This document shows positions 18,247 through 26,107 of a DNA stretch of 58,372 bases, in pieces. The notes under the pieces are model-generated. The model worked only from the letters and a program-made list of their open reading frames with translations. It did no database searches and had not been told where the DNA came from. The number at the start of each line of letters is the position of its first letter. The first letter of the stretch is position 1. The stretch spans positions 1 through 58,372 of the forward strand of contig JBMNOY010000008.1 in NCBI GenBank assembly GCA_050943315.1. Reading direction: 5' to 3'. This stretch comes from JBDKUD01 sp050943315. Its GTDB lineage: Bacteria > Bacillota > Syntrophomonadia > Syntrophomonadales > Syntrophomonadaceae. Made by a program: the position numbers and the translations under genes.

Positions 18247-19515
18247 GTGATAAATTATTGGAAATTGCCCAATAAAGCCAAGCTGGTTACCGAGGAAATT
18301 CCTTATGTAAGGTCGGTGGCCATTGGCATATTTATTAAGGTTGGCTCCCGGCATGAAAATGCCAACCTGGCCGGTGCCAGCCACTTTGTAGAACACATGC
18401 TGTTTAAGGGCACCAGCACACGTTCCGCCCGGGATATAGCGGAGTCTTTTGAGAGTATAGGAGGACAGCTTAATGCTTATACTTCACGCGAGTATACATG
18501 TGTTTATGCCCGAACTTTGGATGAGCATGTAGATATGGCGGTTGATATCATTTTCGATATGCTGTTTAATTCCGCCATAGCGGAAAAAGACTTTACTACC
18601 GAAAAAGAAGTTATCATTGAAGAAATAAATATGTATGAGGATACCCCTGATGAGCTAATTCATGATGTATTTAACCGTAAACTATGGCAGGGGCATCAAA
18701 TGGGGTCTCCTATTTTGGGGACTATAGACACCATAACTAATATGGACCGTTCACATTTGTTCGAGTATTATCAGGAGCATTATGTACCTTCGAACATTAT
18801 TATTGCAGTAGCCGGTAATATCAATGCGCAGCAAATTAAAGACAAAATCGACCAGATTATAGAAAAGGTACCGGATAAGGAGATAACCGCCCCAGTCTGC
18901 AAAGCGGAAGCAGGTTCGGGGTTTGTTAACCTGGTCGCCAAGGAGACTGAACAGGTACAAATATGTCTTGGTGTACCGGGTATTTCTTACCATGATGAGA
19001 ACCGCTATACGCAAAATATTATGAACAGCATTCTAGGCGGGGGTTTAAGCTCACGGTTGTTCCAGACTATCAGAGAGGAACTGGGCCTGGCTTATTCGGT
19101 CTATTCATTTCCCTCCAGTTATTCCGATACCGGCTCATTTTGTATTGTTATCGGTACCGGTCCCGGCAAGCTGCCTAGGTTCTTCGCTAGTCTCTATGAG
19201 GAATTGGACAAGTTTAAGCAATATGGAGTCAGTGCAGGGGAAATTAACCGAACCCGGCAGCTAAATAAATCGAGTATGCTGCTGGGTCTGGAAGGGGTAA
19301 TGAACCGCATGAACCGGATTGGTAAGTCGGTAATGATGTATGACCAAATAATTTCCCCGGAACAGGTAATTGACCGCATGTATCAGGTTACCGGTGAAAT
19401 GGTAAAACAGTTCGCGGTTTCACTTTTCCGACCGGAAGCATTTTCCCTGGCTGCCATTGGAAGTAAAGATATCCTGCCTCAGGTAGAAAAAGAATATCTT
19501 AATTGGTGGGGGTAA
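18247..19515 (+). CDS. mlpA: M16-family zinc protease (MlpA/YmxG-like)
   Basis: Processing-peptidase-like metalloprotease. The inverted zinc motif HFVEH is at residues 46-50 and the third ligand lies in EKEVIIEEINMYEDTP about 75 residues on. The C-terminal half carries GGGLSSRLFQTIREELGLAYSV, the usual M16 substrate-contact segment. GTG at 18247 follows GTGGAGG and gives 422 residues. In Bacillus, mlpA lies downstream of pnp-ylxY and upstream of ymxH, as here, apart from the inserted dut. Confidence 0.94.
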   Translation: MINYWKLPNKAKLVTEEIPYVRSVAIGIFIKVGSRHENANLAGASHFVEHMLFKGTSTRSARDIAESFESIGGQLNAYTSREYTCVYARTLDEHVDMAVDIIFDMLFNSAIAEKDFTTEKEVIIEEINMYEDTPDELIHDVFNRKLWQGHQMGSPILGTIDTITNMDRSHLFEYYQEHYVPSNIIIAVAGNINAQQIKDKIDQIIEKVPDKEITAPVCKAEAGSGFVNLVAKETEQVQICLGVPGISYHDENRYTQNIMNSILGGGLSSRLFQTIREELGLAYSVYSFPSSYSDTGSFCIVIGTGPGKLPRFFASLYEELDKFKQYGVSAGEINRTRQLNKSSMLLGLEGVMNRMNRIGKSVMMYDQIISPEQVIDRMYQVTGEMVKQFAVSLFRPEAFSLAAIGSKDILPQVEKEYLNWWG

Positions 19516-19520
19516 TAGAT

Positions 19521-19958
19521 GTGCAGGTATTGGTTAAACGGCTGCACTCAAAGGATTTGCCCCTGCCGCAGTATATGACCAATGGAGCAGCCGGGGTAGA
19601 TTTATACGCAGCTATTGAAAAAGATACAGTTTGTCCGCGGGGAAGCCGTATCTTAGTTCCCACTGGTATAGCCATTGCTTTACCGGAAGGGTTTGAAGCT
19701 CAGATAAGACCACGCAGCGGTTTGGCCCTGAAACACGGGCTAACCCTGTTAAACACTCCCGGCACTATTGATGCGGATTACCGTGGTGAAATTAAGCTAA
19801 TAGTAATAAACCTGGGGGACAAAGAGTATATTTTAAAGAGAGGCGAGAGAATAGCTCAGATGGTTATATCTCGTGTACAACGGGCTGAATTTGTTGAAGT
19901 AGAGGAGCTTAATGCTACCGCCAGGGGGGAAGGTGGATTTGGCCATACCGGAGTCTAA
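19521..19958 (+). CDS. dut: dUTP diphosphatase
   Basis: Hydrolyses dUTP to dUMP and keeps uracil out of DNA. All five motifs of trimeric dUTPases are present: AAGVDLYAA, RPRSGLALKHG, NTPGTIDADYRGEI, RGERIAQMV and the C-terminal RGEGGFGHTG. GTG at 19521 after GGTGGGGG gives 145 residues; an in-frame TTG at 19503 would overlap the protease gene more and adds no conserved residues. Inserted between mlpA and ymxH. Confidence 0.96.
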   Translation: MQVLVKRLHSKDLPLPQYMTNGAAGVDLYAAIEKDTVCPRGSRILVPTGIAIALPEGFEAQIRPRSGLALKHGLTLLNTPGTIDADYRGEIKLIVINLGDKEYILKRGERIAQMVISRVQRAEFVEVEELNATARGEGGFGHTGV

Positions 19959-19971
19959 GGGGGGATAAGGT

Positions 19972-20241
19972 TTGAGGTTAAACGAACTGGTGGGCAAGGA
20001 AATGGTAAATATTTATGATGGAATGAGAATTGGCACGGTCGGAGAGTCGGACATGGTTGTTGATCCGGAAACCGGGCAGATTATATCGATAATACTGCCT
20101 AACCGGGGTAACGTTATAAACTTTTGGGCTGATCGGCAGAAGATGGTTATACCATGGGATGCAGTCAAGAAAATCGGCCGCGAAGTAATCGTGGTTGACC
20201 TGGACCATAGTCATATGAGGCTTAAAAATAACTCTATATAA
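19972..20241 (+). CDS. ymxH: YlmC/YmxH-family PRC-barrel sporulation protein
   Basis: An 89-residue PRC-barrel protein: MRLNELVGKEMVNIYDGMRIG, VVDPETGQIISIILP and VIPWDAVKKIGREVIVVDL. The YlmC/YmxH family is widespread in endospore formers and sits near pnp/mlpA in Bacillus; its biochemical role is unknown. TTG at 19972 follows GGGGGGATAAGG. A strong terminator follows. Confidence 0.88.
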   Translation: MRLNELVGKEMVNIYDGMRIGTVGESDMVVDPETGQIISIILPNRGNVINFWADRQKMVIPWDAVKKIGREVIVVDLDHSHMRLKNNSI

Positions 20242-20261
20242 ATACATATTTTTTGGCATCC

Positions 20262-20300
20262 ACGGGACCAAAGGATTGTCTTTGGCCCCGTTATTATTTG
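20262..20300 (+). terminator. Terminator after ymxH
   Basis: ACGGG-A-CCAAAG pairs with CTTTGG-C-CCCGT (11 pairs, one mismatch), loop GATTGT, then TATTATTTGTTAT. This closes the long housekeeping run. Confidence 0.85.
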
Positions 20301-20368
20301 TTATATTGTCCGTATTAATTACCTCTGGGCAGGAAAGCTAAGAAAAAAAGCGGAGGTTGATGTCAGCC

Positions 20369-20599
20369 ATGCAAGAAAATAAAAGCCAAGGTTCCTATCC
20401 ACCCTGGAGCAGGATTCCTTCACTTACGGAAATGACTGCAGAAGCAGGGATTGATTTGGATACCTTTATCAGATTTATCCAGACCGGGTATAGCCCTGAT
20501 CAGATGGCGGAATATTTCCAGGTAAGCCATGGTACGATTGAGTCTTTACAGGAACATTTCTTTAGATATGGAATAAGTTCGGTAATGGGTGGAGATTAG
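20369..20599 (+). CDS. Small protein with helix-turn-helix-like C-terminus
   Basis: I do not recognise a named family. The protein has about 76 residues, with a Pro-rich N-terminal tail and then SPDQMAEYFQVSHGTIESLQEHFF, which has the helix-turn-helix spacing of a small DNA-binding domain. In-frame starts are TTG 20357, ATG 20360 and ATG 20369; the CGGAGG site at 20351-20356 is too close to the first two, so 20369 is preferred. It lies alone between two terminator/promoter regions, upstream of guaB. Confidence 0.6.
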   Translation: MQENKSQGSYPPWSRIPSLTEMTAEAGIDLDTFIRFIQTGYSPDQMAEYFQVSHGTIESLQEHFFRYGISSVMGGD

Positions 20600-20652
20600 G
20601 CTCTAATTTTATGCCTTTTTTATCATTTAATCATTTAACACGGTAACTTGTA

Positions 20653-20679
20653 TTGAAAAAAGGAACGTAATATTATAAT
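20653..20679 (+). promoter_or_regulatory. Candidate sigma-A promoter of guaB
   Basis: TTGAAA (20653-20658) and TATAAT (20674-20679), 15 bases apart; a shifted -10 TAATAT at 20676 would give 17. No purine riboswitch was seen in the short leader. Confidence 0.5.
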
Positions 20680-20710
20680 ATAGTCTAAATTCTAAAGGAG
20701 GCCGACAATT

Positions 20711-22165
20711 ATGACAGGTAAGTTCGAAAAACAGGGTCTCACCTTTGATGATGTACTTCTGATACCAGGACGTTCCGAAGTTTTGCCTAAAGATGTTGAT
20801 GTTTCCACACGTTTAACCCGCAATGTTAAACTTGAAATACCGATTATGAGTGCAGGCATGGATACGGTTACGGAATCAAAGATGGCTATAGCTATGGCTC
20901 GAGAAGGCGGAATTGGTATAATTCACAAAAATATGAGTATCGAGCAGCAGGCGAGAATGGTAGACCGAGTGAAAAGGTCGGAACACGGGATTATTACTGA
21001 TCCCTTTTATCTATCTCCCGACCATAAAATTCAAGATGCCCTGGATATAATGGAGCATTACCATATATCAGGAGTTCCCATAACCAGAGGAACCAAGCTG
21101 GTGGGCATTATTACCAACCGAGATTTAAGATTTGAGACCGACTATCAGCAGCCAATTAAAAATGTTATGACCAGCGAGAATTTGGTCACCGCACCCGTAG
21201 GAACAACCATGGATGAGGCCATGCAGATTTTAAGAAACCACAAAATAGAAAAGTTGCCATTAGTTGATGACCAGTTTAACTTGATGGGCCTGATTACCAT
21301 TAAGGATATTGAAAAGACTTTTAAGTACCCTCATGCTGCCAAAGACAGACGCGGCCGACTGGTTGTAGGAGCAGCTGTGGGAACTGCCCGGGATACCATG
21401 GACCGCGCCCGGGCGCTAAAAGATGCCGGGGTGGACGTATTGGTGGTGGACACCGCACATGGCCACTCTTCCGGAGTAATTAATATGGTTGGCCAGATCA
21501 AAGAAAAGTTTCCGGAAATAGAGTTAATTGCTGGTAATGTTGCTACTGGTGAAGCTACTGAGGAATTAATTAAAGCTGGTGCCGATGCAGTAAAAGTGGG
21601 TATTGGCCCGGGATCAATCTGTACTACCAGAGTTGTGGCAGGCATTGGTGTACCGCAAATCACCGCAGTTGTAGATTGTGCTGAGGTTGCCAGTAAGTAT
21701 GGCGTTCCGATTATTGCCGACGGTGGCATTAAATACTCTGGGGATATTGCCAAAGCTATCGCCGCCGGGGCAGATGTGGTTATGCTCGGAAACCTATTGG
21801 CTGGTACGGAGGAAAGCCCCGGTGAAGCAGTTATTCTCCAGGGTAGAAGTTATAAGATATACCGCGGTATGGGTTCCATGGGAGCAATGGTTCAGGGCAG
21901 CAGTGACCGTTATTTCCAGGAAGACGCAAAAAAACTGGTGCCGGAAGGAATTGAAGGTCGGGTTCCCTATAAAGGGTATGTTTCGGAAACTATTTTTCAA
22001 TTAATTGGGGGCCTGCGGGCTGGAATGGGCTACTGCGGAGTATCCAACATAGAAGAGATGAAAACCAAAACCCGGTTTATAAGGATTACTAATGCCGGAC
22101 TTATTGAGAGCCATCCGCATGATATATCTATTACCAAAGAGGCACCCAATTACCGGGTACTATAA
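20711..22165 (+). CDS. guaB: Inosine-5'-monophosphate dehydrogenase
   Basis: NAD-dependent oxidation of IMP to XMP, the first committed step to GMP. A TIM-barrel catalytic domain is interrupted by two CBS domains (about residues 95-205). The active-site loop GIGPGSICTTR contains catalytic Cys304. The GRGMGSMGAM segment and a typical flap follow. Length 484, normal. ATG at 20711 follows AAAGGAGG. It is monocistronic, with its own promoter and terminator. Confidence 0.98.
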   Translation: MTGKFEKQGLTFDDVLLIPGRSEVLPKDVDVSTRLTRNVKLEIPIMSAGMDTVTESKMAIAMAREGGIGIIHKNMSIEQQARMVDRVKRSEHGIITDPFYLSPDHKIQDALDIMEHYHISGVPITRGTKLVGIITNRDLRFETDYQQPIKNVMTSENLVTAPVGTTMDEAMQILRNHKIEKLPLVDDQFNLMGLITIKDIEKTFKYPHAAKDRRGRLVVGAAVGTARDTMDRARALKDAGVDVLVVDTAHGHSSGVINMVGQIKEKFPEIELIAGNVATGEATEELIKAGADAVKVGIGPGSICTTRVVAGIGVPQITAVVDCAEVASKYGVPIIADGGIKYSGDIAKAIAAGADVVMLGNLLAGTEESPGEAVILQGRSYKIYRGMGSMGAMVQGSSDRYFQEDAKKLVPEGIEGRVPYKGYVSETIFQLIGGLRAGMGYCGVSNIEEMKTKTRFIRITNAGLIESHPHDISITKEAPNYRVL

Positions 22166-22173
22166 TAACGTCA

Positions 22174-22214
22174 CTGTCAAGGAGTAAGCAGTTTCTGACT
22201 CCTTGACAGGTCTT
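22174..22214 (+). terminator. Terminator after guaB
   Basis: A perfect 12-bp stem CTGTCAAGGAGT / ACTCCTTGACAG at 22174-22185 and 22198-22209, with a short T-containing tail. Confidence 0.75.
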
Positions 22215-22310
22215 AATTCTTAGTCACTAAACCCGGATTTCTGAGTAACTGATTTGCGCCTCTGAAGGGTTACCGTTGACTGCCAGCCCGGTTTATAATT
22301 ACCGCCAATT

Positions 22311-22334
22311 AAAAAAACGGGGGAGAATCCCCCG
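22311..22334 (-). terminator. Terminator of sspF
   Basis: Read on the minus strand, CGGGGGATTCTCCCCCG is followed by TTTTTTT. It begins 14 bases after the sspF stop codon. Confidence 0.85.
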
Positions 22335-22347
22335 ATGGTGCGAATTG

Positions 22348-22536
22348 TTAACGAATCTGGTTACTTTGATTAGCAAGGCTCATTTCGGCTCGTTCGATAG
22401 CCTTCTTTACGATATTTCCACAGTCTCTGGAGCTAACACCGCCCCAACCCTCGGTCGCGACTATATTATCTACTCCAAGGTCACGGGCAATCTCGTATTT
22501 GAGCTGTTCGGACATAATGCTTCTGTTCCTAGCCAA
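22348..22536 (-). CDS. sspF: Small acid-soluble spore protein, SspF type
   Basis: DNA-binding protein of dormant spores, minor alpha/beta type. The 62-residue sequence matches the SspF pattern: RNRSIMSEQLKYEIARDLG, then GWGGVSSRDCGNIVKKAIE. The EIARDLGV/germination-protease-like site and the second helix are both intact. Start is TTG at 22536, eight bases after GGAGG on the minus strand, and a strong terminator follows. It is convergent with guaB. Its presence indicates an endospore former. Expression in the forespore is expected from the family, but I found no convincing sigma-G promoter. Confidence 0.9.
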   Translation of the reverse strand: MARNRSIMSEQLKYEIARDLGVDNIVATEGWGGVSSRDCGNIVKKAIERAEMSLANQSNQIR

Positions 22537-22687
22537 TGTTGTAAACCTCCTCTTAAATCATCCGCACCTGATATTATTGTTGGCAATAGCACAATAATTA
22601 TGGCAAGATTAATATTTATAATCTGTAAACAGTTACCCAGAAGGATTTTTTTTGTATAAACTAGTAATTACCCGGAGGTATAAATTT

Positions 22688-23566
22688 ATGAGATATGTGG
22701 GTAATATTTTCCGTCCTCCCAGTGAGGCTAGAAGTTATATACTACAGTGTACAATTGGATGTACACATAACAAATGTACTTTTTGCAGTATGTACAAAAA
22801 TAAAAAGTACAGAATTAGACAGGTAGAAGAGATTAAAGCCGATATTAGAATGGCAAAACTATATTATGGAGACCTTTATAAAGTATTTCTTGCCGATGGT
22901 GATGCATTGGCTATGGAAACCGCTGACCTGCTGCAGATACTTGACAGTTTGTATAAAACTTTCCCCAGCCTAAACCATGTGGGGATTTATGCCAGTCCCG
23001 GCAGCATTTTGCGCAAAAGTCCTGCTGAGTTAGGGACACTAAAAGAGGCCGGGCTGACCATAGCTTATCTTGGGGTTGAAACCGGTGACCCCGATCTTCT
23101 AAAGGAAATAAGAAAAGGTGTCACCTATGATGAAATGGTTGAAGCCGGGAAAAAAATAAGAGCCGCTAAAATACTGCTATCGGTCACGGTAATATTAGGA
23201 TTGGCGGGAAGGACTCCTAAGGTAACCGATCATGCCCGGAATACGGCCAAAATCTGCAATGAAATCAATCCCGATTATATCGGTGCATTAACCCTTATGG
23301 TTGAACCAGGGACGGAAATTTACCGCAGAGTACAAAAAGGTACCTTTGAGCTTCCCGGTCCTTTCGAGATTCTGGATGAACTGCGCCTTTTGATTCAGGA
23401 CTTAACTGTTGAAGAGACGGAATTCAGGAGTAATCACGCCTCCAATTACTTACCGATTAGGGGAAGATTACCTTATGATAAGCAAGACATGCTAAACCTT
23501 ATTGATAGTATTATTGAAAAAAATGATTATAAATACCTTAGACCTGAATATTTAAGAGGTTTGTAG
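22688..23566 (+). CDS. Radical SAM protein of unknown substrate
   Basis: Iron-sulfur enzyme using S-adenosylmethionine. Cysteines at 21, 25, 30 and 33 lie in the segment QCTIGCTHNKCTFCSMY; C25-x4-C30-x2-C33 is the likely cluster motif. YLGVETGDPDLLKEIRKG and the following barrel strands resemble Elp3/HemN-type radical SAM proteins. The 292-residue protein has no extra N-terminal B12 domain or C-terminal auxiliary-cluster domain. ATG at 22688 after CCGGAGG is preferred to the open frame from 22652. The neighbours give no hint of substrate. Confidence 0.85.
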   Translation: MRYVGNIFRPPSEARSYILQCTIGCTHNKCTFCSMYKNKKYRIRQVEEIKADIRMAKLYYGDLYKVFLADGDALAMETADLLQILDSLYKTFPSLNHVGIYASPGSILRKSPAELGTLKEAGLTIAYLGVETGDPDLLKEIRKGVTYDEMVEAGKKIRAAKILLSVTVILGLAGRTPKVTDHARNTAKICNEINPDYIGALTLMVEPGTEIYRRVQKGTFELPGPFEILDELRLLIQDLTVEETEFRSNHASNYLPIRGRLPYDKQDMLNLIDSIIEKNDYKYLRPEYLRGL

Positions 23567-23623
23567 GCTTAGGCTGACTACCGCTTGATTTGGGTTGAAG
23601 GTGGGTCCTGGCTGTGCTAAGAT

Positions 23624-23651
23624 TTGTAATGTATCCATTCAGCCATATAAT
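23624..23651 (+). promoter_or_regulatory. Candidate sigma-A promoter of the DUF47 gene
   Basis: TTGTAA (23624-23629), a 16-base gap and a consensus TATAAT (23646-23651), about 50 bases before the start codon. Confidence 0.6.
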
Positions 23652-23704
23652 GTAAAACATACAATAGTAATGGGGCTAAGGATATTACAGGGGGGGAAGA
23701 TGAA

Positions 23705-24331
23705 TTGGGATTATTTGGCCGCAAGGATGAACAGTTATTTAGGCTCTTTAACGAAAGTGCACGGGTAGTTATCGAAGGCTCGGAGATTTTAAAGAGTGTA
23801 GTTGACGACTATTCCGAACTCGATACGAAAATGGCTAAGTTAACAGCTATGGAGCACGAAGGAGACCGTATAATTCAGGAATTAGTGCGCAGGTTAAACA
23901 CCAGTTTTATTCTTCCTTTTGACCGGGAAGATGCTTTTGAGCTGGTCCAAAAGCTGTCAACTACATTGGACTATATAACCGGCATAATAGATAGAATGAT
24001 CCTGTATAAAGCAGGTCAGCCGGATGACCAGGTTAAGGAAATGGTACAGGTATTAACCGATGCTCTGGTATTACAGGAAAGAGCCTTAAATTATCTGGAT
24101 AGAGTGGAAAAGAACAAAAAGGATATTTTTCAGTGCTGTGATGAGATCCGAAAGTTAGAAAGGAAACAGGATACATTATATAGGAATGGTGTCGCAGCGT
24201 TATTTGAACATGAAGATGATCCGATATTTATTATTAAATGGCGTGAAGTTTACGAACATATTGAAATGGCCCAGGACTATGTCGAGGATATAGCCGAACT
24301 TATTCGTAATATTTGTGTAAAGTATTCCTAA
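23705..24331 (+). CDS. DUF47/PhoU-like phosphate transport accessory protein
   Basis: All-helical protein of 208 residues with the DUF47 pattern: an N-terminal LFGRKDEQLFRLFNESA, MEHEGDRIIQELVRRLN, PFDREDAFELVQKL and DYVEDIAELI near the end. Family members are usually encoded beside a Pit-type low-affinity phosphate transporter and regulate it. No such transporter is adjacent here; the next gene is a small orphan on the other strand. Start is TTG at 23705 after a GGGGGGAAG site. Confidence 0.88.
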   Translation: MGLFGRKDEQLFRLFNESARVVIEGSEILKSVVDDYSELDTKMAKLTAMEHEGDRIIQELVRRLNTSFILPFDREDAFELVQKLSTTLDYITGIIDRMILYKAGQPDDQVKEMVQVLTDALVLQERALNYLDRVEKNKKDIFQCCDEIRKLERKQDTLYRNGVAALFEHEDDPIFIIKWREVYEHIEMAQDYVEDIAELIRNICVKYS

Positions 24332-24346
24332 TCTGGATTAAGGTTT

Positions 24347-24568
24347 TTAGTCCCGGCTTGATTCGGGATCAAAGTTATCTGAGACCCGGAAATCGGCTAG
24401 AATAGCATTTTGCAGTTCCATAATCAACTGGTTAATACCGCTTTCCAGGCTGGATGCTTTAATCTTGTAACAGTCAATTGATCTATTGCTGCGGGCACCA
24501 GTATATGCTTTGCCATTGGCATTGCTTTTAATGCTTACTAGTCTACTTAATATATCCATTTTATTCAT
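24347..24568 (-). CDS. Uncharacterised small protein
   Basis: A 73-residue protein I do not recognise. ATG at 24568 lies eight bases after a consensus AGGAGG on the minus strand, which is strong evidence that it is translated. The sequence starts MNKMDILSRLVSIKSN, carries one cysteine (DCYKIKAS) and ends with an acidic helix-like stretch. No signal peptide or membrane segment is present. It lies between the convergent DUF47 gene and the butyrate operon terminator. Confidence 0.65.
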   Translation of the reverse strand: MNKMDILSRLVSIKSNANGKAYTGARSNRSIDCYKIKASSLESGINQLIMELQNAILADFRVSDNFDPESSRD

Positions 24569-24622
24569 AATGATTAACCTCCTGATATAATATCAGTCTG
24601 ACGTATATTTTTTAGAAAGAGA

Positions 24623-24650
24623 GGCAGCAGCATGGCTGCTGCCTTTTATA
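24623..24650 (-). terminator. Terminator of the butyrate operon
   Basis: A perfect 9-bp GC-rich stem (GGCAGCAGC / GCTGCTGCC, loop of 3). It begins 28 bases after the CoA-transferase stop on the minus strand and is followed there by TCTCTTTCT. The plus-strand side also has TTTT, so it could act in both directions. Confidence 0.7.
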
Positions 24651-24670
24651 TGTGAAGAGGTATCAGGAAA

Positions 24671-26011
24671 CTAAATTTTATTGGATCTTACCCAGATATT
24701 CATCTTATCAGCTTCTTTAATCAATTCATCCCTGAATTGGGGATGGGCTATGTTGATTAAAGCTTCAGCCCGTTGCCAGGTTGATTTTCCTTTAAGCAGG
24801 GCTTTGCCGTATTCGGTTACAACATAATAATTCACGGTTCTAGGGTCAGTTACAATACCGCCGGGAGTAATGATGGGTTTAATTCGCGATTCCAATTGCC
24901 CGTCCTTTCCAGTAATGGTGGAACTCAAACAGATGAAACCCTTTCCGCCTCTGGACTTGTAAGAACCGAATATAAAATCGAACTGACCTCCGGTTCCAGA
25001 TATATGCCTGGTACCAGAGGATTCGGCACACACCTGACCAAATAAATCAATTTCAATGGCGTTGTTAATGGCCACTATTTTATCGTTTTTGGCTATATTG
25101 TATGGATCGTTGGTATAGTTTACCGGGAATATAGCACAGGTTGGATTATTATCTAAAAAGTTGTATAACTTGTTGCTGCCCATAGCAAATGTATAGATCA
25201 TTTTACCCTGGTCTATTTGTTTGCGACGACCGGTTATACGTCCTGCCTCATACATATCAACGAATGAATCTACCAGCATCTCTGTATGCACACCCAAATC
25301 TTTCAGATCAGATTTGGCAATCATTGCGCCAATAGCATTGGGCATGGCCCCAATACCCAGCTGCAGGCAGGCACCGTCTTCAATCTCTTCCAGCACCAGC
25401 TGGGCAACTTTATTGTCAACGTCAGTTATGGGGATATCTGGAAGTTGCGGAAGTGGTTTATTATCTCCTTCTACAATATAGTCTATTTGCGATATATGAA
25501 TCGACTCGCGCAGTCCTCCAAGACAAACCGGCACAGAGCTGTTTACTTCAGCAATGACAATCCGGGCGCAGTCACAGAACGCCGGAGTCATGGAACACGA
25601 GGTACCCAGGTTAAAATACCCGTGTTTATCCATCGGGGCAACTTTAATCAGGGCTACATCGATGGGTATATACCCTCTATCATAAAAGGTAGGGGCTTCA
25701 TGATAAACTAGAGGCATATAATAACAGAGGCCTTTATCATGCAGTTTGCGGCTGGCCCCGCTAAAATGCCAGTCATTGTAGATAAAATGCTCCTTGTTGG
25801 GATCAGCGAGCACGGTTTTTGGGGGAAAAGGACAGGTAGTGGTTATTATTTTTACATTGTGCAGTTCATCTGTTCGTTTGGCCAGGGCTGCATCAAGATA
25901 TTCAGAGGCCATCATAAATTCACCATAATTAACGGTATCCCCGGATTTAACCACTTTTACTGCCTCGTCGGCAGTGACCAGTTTTCTTCTATATTCTTCC
26001 TGATAATTCAC
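24671..26011 (-). CDS. Acetyl-CoA hydrolase/transferase family (butyryl-CoA:acetate or 4-hydroxybutyrate CoA-transferase type)
   Basis: Moves CoA between short acyl groups and carboxylates through a glutamyl-CoA intermediate. The likely catalytic Glu lies in GQVCAESSGTRHISGTGG, and the CoA-binding QLGIGAMPNA and GGQFDFIFGSYKSRGGKG motifs are intact. GTG at 26011, ten bases after AAGGAGG on the minus strand, gives 446 residues, the family length; the frame is open further upstream without family similarity. As the last gene of hbd-crt-thl-bcd-transferase it probably activates butyrate or releases it, with acetate/acetyl-CoA as partner. Substrate assignment comes from context only. Confidence 0.9.
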   Translation of the reverse strand: MNYQEEYRRKLVTADEAVKVVKSGDTVNYGEFMMASEYLDAALAKRTDELHNVKIITTTCPFPPKTVLADPNKEHFIYNDWHFSGASRKLHDKGLCYYMPLVYHEAPTFYDRGYIPIDVALIKVAPMDKHGYFNLGTSCSMTPAFCDCARIVIAEVNSSVPVCLGGLRESIHISQIDYIVEGDNKPLPQLPDIPITDVDNKVAQLVLEEIEDGACLQLGIGAMPNAIGAMIAKSDLKDLGVHTEMLVDSFVDMYEAGRITGRRKQIDQGKMIYTFAMGSNKLYNFLDNNPTCAIFPVNYTNDPYNIAKNDKIVAINNAIEIDLFGQVCAESSGTRHISGTGGQFDFIFGSYKSRGGKGFICLSSTITGKDGQLESRIKPIITPGGIVTDPRTVNYYVVTEYGKALLKGKSTWQRAEALINIAHPQFRDELIKEADKMNIWVRSNKI

Positions 26012-26063
26012 GGACCTCACTCCTCCTTCCGTATAAGGGGGGAAAACGGGGAAATAACCTGTT

Positions 26064-26096
26064 GGGATCCCCAAACTTAATCAGCTTGGGGATCCC
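26064..26096 (-). repeat. Stable stem-loop between bcd and the CoA transferase
   Basis: A perfect 11-bp inverted repeat (GGGATCCCCAA / TTGGGGATCCC, 11-base loop) begins 12 bases after the bcd stop codon. No T-run follows on the minus strand, so mRNA processing or differential stability is more likely than termination. Confidence 0.65.
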
Positions 26097-26107
26097 GTTT
26101 ACAGTGG

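Noticed and set aside
22276..22659. Plus-strand frame of 127 codons opposite sspF
   Set aside because: It is a shadow of sspF and its terminator; no ribosome site or protein-like composition.
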